Shown here one piece after another: positions 55,492-64,000 of a DNA stretch of 64,000 nucleotides (within the stretch, counting starts at the first letter, position 1; each line of letters begins with the position of its first letter). A program made the translations under genes and the position numbers. The notes under the pieces were generated by a model, which saw only the letters and a list, made by a program, of their open reading frames with translations, did not search any database and was not told where the DNA came from. The DNA comes from Muricea muricata (lineage: Eukaryota > Cnidaria > Anthozoa > Malacalcyonacea > Plexauridae). Location: contig OY979716.1 in the NCBI GenBank assembly GCA_963855995.1, positions 28,408,421 through 28,472,420 on the forward strand, written 5' to 3'.

Positions 55492-56908
55492 ATGGCGCCC
55501 ATCAGCAGGAAGAAAAAGAAAGCAATAGCTGCTTTTATTTTACTGACGGAATTATTGGAGTTAGATAAGAAAGAGAAAAAGAAAAAGAAGCGGTCGAGGA
55601 AAGTCTAGGTAAGGCCTTGGGTAGCGCGAAGAAGGCAGGAGGGGATGTTTTCACCAGGTATTTTATATTATATTTTTGAAATTTTGTACACTCCTCGATT
55701 TGATATCATATAGTAATATTGGAAAATTAGTAGTAAATAGCCCATGGCACTAGCATTAATTTCATGTAAATTTAAGTAATTCAGTCGTTTTTTTTCTTCC
55801 ATGTAGTTGATTCCTGAACTTGAACTCGAAGACGAGATATCATACTTCAACTATTTTCACATGGATAGAAAGCATTTTGGCATTCTTTTCAGACCTTGTT
55901 GAATGTCGCATACGTAAATGTGACACGGCAATGAGAGAAAGTATTAAACCTGATGAGTGGCTTGCCGTAACACTCCACTATTTGGCGACTGGAGAGTCTT
56001 TTAAATCTCTAGAGTTCCAGTTCAGGATAAGTCGAACTGCTATTTCCGATATAGTTGTTGAAACATGTCAAGTAATTTTCAACATCTTGTCCAGAGATTT
56101 TCTGAAGCTCCCATCTACCCCAGAAGAATGGTTGTACCTGGCAAGCATATTTGAGAAGCAGTGGAATTTTCCCAATGGCATTGGAGCTGTTGATAGGAAG
56201 CAAATTACCATACAACAACCAGGAAGGAGTGGCTCCCATTATTATGACTACAAAGGGCACAACAGACTCATTTTACTAGTTGCAGTTGGTCCTCAATATA
56301 AAATCTTGAGGGCAGATGTCGGAGCAAATGGGAGAGTTTCAGACGGAACAGTTTGGCAAAAATGTGCATTGAAGCAGGCTCTAATAGCAGATGATACACC
56401 CATTGAATCTTCCACAGCCGAAACCTCTTCCTGGTGGATGTAAACCTTTCCCATTTTTTCTTACTGTTCTTACCCTACCCCCAATGTGGTCTAGACACAG
56501 AGAAACGAATTTTTAATTATAGGCTGTCAAGAAACAGACGAATTTCAGAAATTGCTTTTGGAATAATGGCGAACCGGTGGCATATTTTAAGGTCAGCAAT
56601 TTCTCTCTCTCTCCTGACAAAGTAACACAATTGACACTGAGTATTATTACCTTACACAATTTTTTGTACATAGTCCAGATAGTGTGGCAACCTACATTCC
56701 ATCTAGTCTTGTTGATGTGGAAGACAAAGCTACTGGGGTTATGTCTCCTGGCTTATGGCGCAATGATCCTTCACCATCTTCCTGGATCACTTACAAACCT
56801 ACTTGTACCAACAACTACAGTGGAGATGCAAAGGCTATAAGAGAGGAATACTTACAATATTTTAACAATGAAGGTGTTGTGCAGTGGCTCCAATGTGGTA
56901 TTGATTAA
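55492..56908 (+). pseudogene. PIF/Harbinger transposase (HARBI1-like), broken
   Basis: The start MAPISRKKKKAIAAFILLTE (55492) is followed by a lysine-rich stretch and KV, stop, VRPWVARRRQEG, where family members usually have W, so TGG appears to have become TAG. After an intron (acceptor CATGTAG at 55806) comes LELEDEISYFNYFHMDRKHF, a frameshift near 55890, then MRESIKPDEWLAVTLHYLAT, a helix-turn-helix (FRISRTAISDIVVETCQ) and WNFPNGIGAVDRKQITI with catalytic D, SHYYDYKGHNRLILLVAVG and ADVGANGRVSDGTVWQ. The region with the second D is damaged; EKRIFNYRLSRNRRISEIAF and ILANRF-like MANRWHIL follow, then NDPSPSSWITYK and a C-terminus ending at 56908. In family members the first catalytic motif is GAIDGKH; here it reads GAVDRKQ. 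Confidence 0.85.
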
Positions 56909-58199
56909 GATCTTTATATGTGAAATTGACGTTTAACTTAATAATGTTAACTTAGAAATGTTTTCTTGCAATGTTCTTTCTATTAATAATATATGAGGTG
57001 TCTTTTCTTATCTTGATAACCTTGCAAACAGCAAATAGTCCATTGTCTTGTATGTAAATTGCCCATTTCATATCACATGAAATTGGGTGATCATTTTATG
57101 ATTACATGGATTGAAGTGGGTCATTTATGTATTGTACAAGGAAGTACAAGCTATGAATTAATTAAGTCTAGTAGGTAGTCCCTTGTTGTGGGGCTAATTA
57201 GATGTTAAAAAGCAAAACAATTTATTATGTTGATGCAATCCATGTATGCATGGTCAAAATAGGATTGATACTTTTTTAAAAAAAATCTTTTAGGGAATAA
57301 AAAAAGATTTTCATAATTAGACAAAAATCATGGTGACATCACATTACATTATTTATTTGTAGCACAAAGATGGTCACGACCTGAAAACAACAAACTTACG
57401 CTTGACAACAACAGTTATTTTTGTACAATATTTGAGAGTAACAGTTATATTCTCTACTTTCCTTTGACAAAATTATACACAGTTTTCAAATTTCATAGTA
57501 CACTGTAATACAAAAAGAACATAAAAGAAATAGAAAATAATAGAAAAATTTCGACTTAAGTAAAAAACCTTTTATTATAAAAGAAAACAAGAAAAAATAA
57601 TAAAAGAACATTTTGCAACCCTGAGTTAGAAACCCTTGGGTTTTTACTGACTAATAGTTGAGTTCTATCCAATAACAACCAGGGTTCAAATAAGTGAAGA
57701 AATAATGATGTGCAGTTTCTTTTTAAAGGTTAATGGCAGCCTGATAAAATATTGCCTCCAAATCTAGCTTTGATGAATACATAATGAGATGAACAACTTC
57801 TCTAAGTTCTCTTTTTGCACATCATTCAGAAAAGTGATGTGCAGTTTTAGCACTTTGATGAAAAATGATGTGCAAATTGCACATTGCACACTGTTAATTC
57901 GTACCATGATAACAACACAAACATCAACTGAAGACAAACAATTAAGGCATGTTAGAAATAACGTATTTAATATTGAAAACTCTTCAAACAGTATGTGCAG
58001 TATTAGTAAGTTTTTTAACAAAGGTCACAAGTGACTATCAACACATTCAATTAACAAAGTTTTTAGTATTAAGACTTAGATACAACACTGTGACTTGTCT
58101 CATTCTTCATGCATTTTCCTAAAATGTGAAAAATTTGGGGTCAAGAGAATATACTGTACTACAAGGCCAGTTGGGTATGGGGCGCCAAACATGACAAAT
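56909..58199. other. intergenic, nothing recognised
   Basis: AT-rich, without a recognisable gene. The open frame at 57789-58034 shows no family resemblance. Confidence 0.45.
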
Positions 58200-58451
58200 A
58201 AAAAAAGGTCGTGATATAAGTTATCATTCATATCATGGCTCGTGATATAGGGTATAATTGATATATTGCCTCGTGATATAAGGTATAATTTAGTCGCGAT
58301 ATAAGGTATATACGTTTAGAACTTATTCCCCTGGTATAATTTATATATCACGGTCAAACTAACTTTTATATCACGCGAATGCACATGCGACACGCGACAT
58401 AAAAGTTAGTTTGTCCGTGATATATAAATTATACCAGGGGAATAAGTTCTA
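58200..58451. repeat. short tandem repeats plus long perfect hairpin
   Basis: From 58205 to 58310 four variants of CGTGATATAAGGTATAAT occur in tandem. From 58318 to 58451 two 60-base arms are almost exact complements: AGAACTTATTCCCCTGGTAT on the left and ATACCAGGGGAATAAGTTCT on the right, around a loop near 58378-58392. It is either a small foldback element or the end of one. It ends about 60 bases before the start codon of the integrase-core gene. Confidence 0.85.
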
Positions 58452-58510
58452 AGTAATGAGTTCTAACTACTGAGCTCTATATGTGCGTGCCCAGGAGTAC
58501 AGCGACAAAT

Positions 58511-60334
58511 ATGGCGGATGAAGCCCAAGCAAACATAGTTGTGTTTTTGCAGAATATCCCAAGTCTCATTTGTGAAGCTCGTCGTCAGTTATTTTGTGAA
58601 AATATTAATGTCATTGAATTCATACAACGACGAATTTGCAAGTCTTGAGTATATTGCTAAATCGAAGTCAGGAACGCGGTTGTGACAACCAACTTCAAAA
58701 CAACATAAGTACATTATTTTCGGAATTACAAGGCTTGCAAGAAAGTTATGAACGTCTGTGTATACAGAATGATCATTCACAGCACTTTTCATGCCCAGTT
58801 GAAGTAGGAAGAAATATAGGCAGGGGTCGATACGTTTTACCAGAGAATAGCATAAGTGGTTTGTGGAGAATTCACCATAGCTGGGTACAAGTTGCAGCAG
58901 ATTTAGGAGTGAGCTACAGGACTTTGCTACAGAGACGTCATGAATTTGGACTGCCTGTGAGTGACAGCAGAAGGCCACGCAGCACATATTCAAATATTTC
59001 TCAAACAGACTTGTGTAACATGGTTAGGGAGGTTCTTCAGATTCTTCCAAATGCTGGTGAAACATTTGTTTTGGGAGCACTCAGACAAAGGGGTATTATT
59101 ATGCAGCGGTGGAGAGTGCGTGATGCTATCTGTCATGTTGACCCTTTGACTCGTGCTATGAGGCGAAGTGTGGCAATTATTAGACGTGTTTACAATGTCC
59201 CATGTCCAAATGCCTTATGGTGAGAAGTAATATAAATTAAAGCAATTTGACAAAACCTCTAGATTTCATTACAATCTTTACTATAAGGAATTTTTTAATA
59301 AGTAATCAATGCTTATCGCCCACATTGGCTGGTGCCCACAGTAGGACTGATAACACATTCTTTTGTGCTTCACTACCAACATGGCGGACATGCAAGTACT
59401 GTATTGAATTTATAGTAATTCTTATAGAAAATGCTACTTTCTAAATTCTTTTTTCTTGTCTTAATTTTTATAACAGTGGTAATGTAACCTAGGTAAAATA
59501 CATGTATTATCACACTACATTTTTGTTGTTTTTCCAGGCATATTGATGGACATCACAAACTGATCAATTGGCATTTAGTAATGCACGGGGGGATTGACGG
59601 TTATAGTAGATGTATTGTGTACTTACGATGCTCTACAAATAATTGTGCTTCGACAGTTCTACAGCTGTTTCAAGATGCAGTTCATCGCTTTGGCTTACCA
59701 TCACGAGTCCGTTCAGATCTCGGTGGTGAAAATGTGGATGTTGCTAGATTTATGCTGCAACACCGTGAAAGAGGTATCAACAGAGGGAGCATGATTACTG
59801 GCACAAGTGTGCATAATCAGAGAATAGAACGACTTTGGGTTGATCTTAGGCGTGTGGTTATATCTTACTATATCAGACTCTTTCTGCGTCTAGGGGGCTC
59901 CCAGGTTCTGGATAGACTTAACGAGGACCATTTATTTGCTCTACACTATGTGTTTTTGCCAAGAATTAATAGGGCTATTGAAGAATTTGTGAGTGGTTGG
60001 AACAATCACCCGTTAAGCAGTGCAGGAAATCGATCTCCACTTTCAGTATGGTACTCTGGTGTGACCTCTTCAAATCAACTGGCACTATAGCGCCATGAAG
60101 AGTATTATTCAAGGTCAAGATTGGTCTGCATATGGTATTGATGATGATGGTCCAGTACCTCCAGCAAGTGCTGAAAACGTTGTTGTTGTACCTCCCACTC
60201 ATGTACCTCTTACAGATGGAGAACAAGAACACCTCACAAGAACAATATCTCCACTTGCAGATGATGGCAATCATGGCAGCAATTTATATCTAGAAACTTT
60301 ACATTTTATTAGAATATTGTCAGAAGAACACTAA
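58511..60334 (+). CDS. integrase-core (retroviral-type DDE) protein, spliced, partly damaged
   Basis: A start at 58511 ([16 protein letters not shown]) is followed near 58640 by a change of frame. The main frame (58636-59219) has a helix-turn-helix-like segment ([36 protein letters not shown]). It splices in phase 2 (TG|GTGAGA; TTTCCAG at 59537) to the catalytic exon: [49 protein letters not shown] and [16 protein letters not shown], the D, D and E positions of an integrase core. [20 protein letters not shown] follows, and a TAG ends the frame at 60088. Beyond it, in another frame, [20 protein letters not shown] and [10 protein letters not shown] continue family-like sequence to 60334, so a frameshift plus stop has probably trimmed the tail. 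This integrase-core family is multi-copy in fish and invertebrates; its activity is unknown. Confidence 0.75.
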
Positions 60335-60527
60335 GGTAAAAAAAACTGTTTTATCACAGGAACCTGAGTAACAGATGCATCAAGATCTGTATATTAACAA
60401 GAACAAAATGGCAAAACCAATTTAGCATAACATGCTATCATTACTATATGTAATAAAATGATGTCAATAAAATATAAATATGTCAACAGTCGTACATCTA
60501 CACATAGTACAGGATTACAACAAAACA
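60335..60527. other. short interval between convergent genes
   Basis: About 190 bases between the integrase-core gene (plus) and the last exon of the HECT gene (minus); AT-rich, no other feature. Confidence 0.5.
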
Positions 60528-63500
60528 TTACATTTTGCCAAATATTTTCTTTCCATGTGCAACAGAAATGTCCATGTACTTTAAGAACTCCTCAAATTCA
60601 GTATGACATGTTGGGATTTTAAGCGAATTAAAACATGAATCTGCAACAGCTAATACTGTGTTTGCATCATTTGGTAGGAAACCAACTTTTAACTCCTCCT
60701 TCATTGCTGGAAGACTTGGCCAGGCAGTCCAAAACTGTAAAAGATCTGTTAGAGTTTCTTCAGATACAGAGTTTCCTTTAATGAAGAATTAAAGATCTAT
60801 TTAATTAAAGGGAAATAGCAATAAAATTTTGTTTGTTCGATTTGAAAGAATGCTTAAGTTACTTGCAAAACCTTTTTCAAATTCTTCGACACCATCTTAA
60901 TTATTGACATATTGTAGTATAATTTGAGAACAATTTTATCTCAGTTGTGACATGACCCATATCTGATTTGATATATGTTGTTTGCAATTTTTCTTTTAAG
61001 TTAAGTATACCTGTCACAACTTACAATGCCAAAATGTTTATCATTTAATTAAATGATACAGAGTCACAACAAGACTCAAGTAGTAGAAACGAATACAACC
61101 AAATTTTATATTTGCCTTAAAGAGGCAAAAAGAGGATTTACTTTAAATCATTGGTTAACACTACACTCAACTCACTGTTTTTTTGGCTAAGGCCCGTTTT
61201 AGACGGCATACTTCTCATGCGCCGAACTTAAATGGAAGCTAAATTATGATTTAGGTACGGCAAAAGAGCAGCGTCTGAATCAGTTAAGTACGGCAGATTT
61301 AATTTGTAGCGGCAGCACATTTAAGTACGGCAGAGTCAGTCGCATAATGCGACGTTAGATCGACACTGATTCATACGCTGAATCAGTGCCACTCCAACGT
61401 CGAACCAGGGTCGAACTTAATACAATTAAGTTCAACGCATGAGAAGTAAAGTACGCCGTTTGAAACGGGCCTAACACACCTTGAGTGTGAAAAACAAACC
61501 TCTTTCAGATAGAACATTAAAATATTTTTCTAAATACTCCCTTGCTGAAACTTTGTAAATTGCGTCGGTAATTTCATAGGTTACAAGATTCATCAGCTCT
61601 TGCAAATTGATGGTACTGTCAACATCAGGGAAAACAAGCTGTTGTATGTCAGGGTGTTCATAGGCAAGGCTGAGCAGGGTGATGCCCATTGTTGTTTCTG
61701 CACATAGCCCTTTCCGGAGGTCATCAAGCACAGTGAGCTGTTTTGTTATAACATCGTGTGTTGGGGGGCGCTCATAAGCCATAGACTTGTTTGATGATGT
61801 TAATTCAAGGTAAGGAAATCCAGCAGCCATTAGCTAGTCACCAAGGTAACAAACACCATCACTATTCAAACATTTGCCAAGGTCATCTTCGGAGCTGTTT
61901 GAAAGCTAAATAAGATGAAATAATAGAAATAAGATTTGTGAACTGCGGGTGAATTTCAAATCAAGTATCAATGTAGTTTGTTTTAGCATGAACAGGTATT
62001 TTTTGCAAGCCATATGCACGTGCTGAAACATGGGCTTTATATGTGAGGTGGTAATAAGTGCAGTATACAGGTCTTTACCTCTATAAGTGTTTGGCACAAA
62101 CATGGATCTGGTATATCTTGCAATGTCACGTTTTCCAACACGGCATCTCTGTTACCACTAACAAGGTACCTGATGATAGCAGGTGAAATACCCTTCAAAC
62201 CTCTACACTTGTTAATTATTGCATGAAGAGCCATCTTTCCAATAAGTTCAAAGAAGTGACCAGACACAAGATCATAACTAACAGCTGGTACTAAGTGCCC
62301 CATTTCTCCTTCAAATAATTTGATGCCATGAAAGCAGGACGAAATGATCTCGTTTGTCAGCATATGAAAGAAATCCCTTGTAGGGCCCCCAGCATCAATT
62401 CCTTGCTCATAGACACCAGAGCTTATAAATTGTACATTAAGTGGAGCACCCAATTCAAATTGGGGATTCTTGTATCTTCTTATCACTTGCTGAAGGATAC
62501 CTTTATCACGAGTTATGGTGATGTCCACTTCAAGGGATTCAGGATGAGCAATGTTTCCAATGAAAGTTTTCATATCATCCAAATGATCTAATTTCTTACT
62601 CTTAGCTGATGCAAGTGGCATGTCCCATAACTCTTCAGAGTCACCTATCCAACAGAATATTTTGAACAATAAATGTCTTGTATAATATAATAAGATGCTG
62701 GAATATTAAGGAATTAATAAAAAGATAATAAGAAAAATTTCAATTCTGTGCATGAAGCAAGTTACTATCTGGTAGACCATCTGGTTTAATCCACTATCCA
62801 ACAATCTAGTGTGGCACATCCCTATTACTGTACTTCCTTTTAATGTTCACCTTCCTACAAAAACCTATAGCTCTCTCTAATAACATTATCTCCTCCCTAC
62901 CTATCAAATGATGCAAATTGTCATAGGAGTACAAACAGAGGAGCCTGCTAATAGTGTCAGAATGGTATTTTGAATTGTGCAATCAGCCATTTTCCAGTTA
63001 AGAGCCCACGCATGCATGGATTGTTCACAGAAACAGTGCAATTGAGAGCATCAGTCATGAGAAATGAAACAAATAGTGCAAACAACCTTTGAGGGTTTTC
63101 CTTAGAGATAATGGAGCATCTTTAATATTTGCTTTAATATTTGCTTTAATTTCAACTTTTAAAGCTTCCAATACATAGATGCTTAGTGGTTCTCAATAGG
63201 GAAATAGCAATTGGGAACTGCTAGCAAGAAAGAAGAGCATGTACTCACTGTCATTATTTAGAAGGTAGTCAATTGCTCCTGTCAAAGATTGGCCAACTTC
63301 CAAGGCTTTGTCAAGTCTTTCAGTCGACTCTGTTGGAAACATTGACTCTAAATGACTTTTATCAGCTTTAGGCAATGAATAGACACTGCTTGTTTCCTAA
63401 AAATCAAATAATTCAAGGCTAATTTAAAGGAGTTTTTACATCATATATGTGACAGGAAGTAACAATAAATAGCTAACAAATTTCTTCAATCAAATTTAAG

Positions 63501-63630
63501 TGATAGATCAATATTTTTGAAACACCGCTCTGAATATGAGAGAGTAAAATTTGGGCAAATCTTTGAAGCATGGAATAAATAGAGTGAATGCTGATACCGC
63601 AGACTGTATTGCATCATCTTCATTAGCACT
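60528..63630 (-). CDS. CUE-HECT E3 ubiquitin ligase gene, five exons seen, one nonsense codon
   Basis: Exons 63630-63598, 63396-63249, 62644-62079, 61905-61500 and 60775-60528 join with GT-AG sites and coherent phases (0, 1, 0, 1). The second has a CUE-like ubiquitin-binding helix bundle (LESMFPTESTERLDKALEVG, then AIDYLLNN). The third is the HECT N-lobe: RDKGILQQVIRRYKNPQFEL, GVYEQGIDAGGPTRDFFHML and FFELIGKMALHAII. The last is the C-lobe: LLQFWTAWPSLPAMKEELKV, LAVADSCFNSLKIPTCHTEF and a final GKKIFGKM; the catalytic cysteine should be the C of SCFN. A TAG at 61834-61836 (between YLGD and LMAAGFPYL) interrupts an otherwise clean frame. The 5' end lies beyond 63630 and is not identified. A Harbinger-type MITE lies in the last intron. 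The protein would act in cytosol or nucleus in substrate ubiquitination. Confidence 0.78.
60809..60835. repeat. solo Kolobok-1-like terminal sequence after TTAA
   Basis: TTAA at 60805-60808 is followed by AGGGAAATAGCAATAAAATT, close to the left end of Kolobok 1 (AGGGAAATGGCAATATATTT). No matching right end was found nearby. It lies in the last intron of the HECT gene. Confidence 0.45.
61191..61471. repeat. Harbinger-type MITE with TAA duplications in a HECT intron
   Basis: The 281-base element starts GGCCCGTTTTAGACGGCATA and ends with the complement of GGCCCGTTTCAAACGGCGTA. Inner matching blocks include CTTCTCATGCG and GAACTTAA. TAA flanks both sides (61188-61190, 61472-61474). It contains several copies of AAGTACGGCA. 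Confidence 0.88.
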
Positions 63631-63771
63631 CTAAAATTAAAACATAAAAATGGCTACTGTAATTCAGTAAAAAAGTACTTTACCAATATCTTTGGACATA
63701 TTGGCAAATTTTTAAGCAAAAATTTTGTTATGTTAATTATGTTAAGTTAATTATGTTGAGTTGCTTTCATA

Positions 63772-63884
63772 CAGGGTGTCTCCAAAAAAACTGGGACCAT
63801 TACCAATATATTCCAGTCAAAATTATAAATATAAAGAAATATAAATATTAGTTTCTTAATGGTCCTGTTTTTTGGGACACCCTG
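63772..63884. repeat. short mariner-type MITE with TA duplications
   Basis: The 113-base element starts CAGGGTGTCTCCAAAAAAAC and ends GTTTTTTGGGACACCCTG. It has inverted repeats of about 30 bases and TA on both sides (63770-63771, 63885-63886). Its end resembles those of the MITEs at 22294 and 46861. Confidence 0.88.
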
Positions 63885-64000
63885 TATATCCTCTGGTAAC
63901 ATTGCAGAAAAGGCATTTAAAGATATAATTAATAAACATTTTTAAAACACAGTGCTCTGAATATTCAAGGCTATGAATAAATAACAATAATTAATGCATA

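Noticed and set aside
57789-58034. 81-codon open frame
   Set aside because: Composition is unremarkable and no domain is visible; probably chance.
63190-63215. Second Kolobok-like end (AATAGGGAAATAGCAATTGGG)
   Set aside because: No TTAA in the right place and the match is short.
1-64000. tRNA or rRNA genes
   Set aside because: I found no convincing cloverleaf with A and B boxes and no rRNA-like conserved stretch by eye.

Overview
This is a window of animal (metazoan) nuclear DNA: AT-rich, with spliced genes, GT-AG introns, and very little sequence that is clearly single-copy host coding. The mix of P-like, Kolobok-like, hAT, PIF/Harbinger and Tc1 transposons, a LINE, a Penelope-like reverse transcriptase, foldback MITEs and multi-copy HECT and integrase-core genes suggests a cnidarian or similar marine invertebrate. 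That assignment is inference; nothing here fixes a species. Most coding sequence is transposon-derived. A 200-base run of N marks an assembly gap at 33080-33279.

Layout. 0-7 kb: a possible retroelement gag remnant, HECT-related fragments (-), a dispersed 0.53-kb repeat, and a heavily broken gene of an unnamed repeated family (4.2-6.6 kb). 7.5-8.5 kb: a three-exon chromodomain gene (-). 9.9-10.4 kb: a field of palindromic AAGGATCCTT/TCCTTAAGGA repeats. 10.9-17.2 kb: a BEN-domain gene (-), divergent from a broken zinc-finger accessory gene (+), which converges on a broken P-like transposase (-). 17.9-18.3 kb: a core-deleted Tc1-like relic. 18.65-24.36 kb: Kolobok-like element 1, with matching TIRs and TTAA on both sides, encoding a broken THAP transposase (+) and an intact P2X7-C-tail-like gene (-). 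24.8-32.0 kb: a P-like unit with an apparently intact eight-exon, 900-aa transposase (+) and a convergent accessory gene (-). 33.5-41.9 kb: a RecQ-like helicase gene (-) whose first intron holds Kolobok-like element 2 (36.0-41.55 kb); that element again pairs a transposase (-) with a convergent P2X7-C gene (+) and contains a striking stepwise pentanucleotide array. 42.9-45 kb: a 5'-truncated LINE (-) inside a minisatellite. 45-47.3 kb: tandem duplications and a MITE. 47.3-49.4 kb: part of a HECT-type gene (-) and a two-exon gene that may be its N-terminal part. 50.4-56.9 kb: broken hAT, Penelope-like and Harbinger genes (+). 58.2-60.3 kb: a hairpin repeat and an integrase-core gene (+). 60.5-63.6 kb: a CUE-HECT ubiquitin ligase gene (-) with coherent splice phases and one nonsense codon.

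The most interesting pattern is architectural. Two unrelated DNA-transposon groups each occur twice here, and in all four cases the transposase faces a second, convergent gene. In the P-like pair the partner is an unnamed family with shared C-terminal motifs (11.96-13.12 and 30.87-31.91 kb). In the Kolobok-like pair the partner carries the P2X7 C-terminal cysteine domain, and a second cysteine-rich (CXC-like) module sits on the transposase in one copy and on the partner protein in the other.

All exon structures were read by eye from splice consensus, phase and family resemblance. No alignments or database searches were run.
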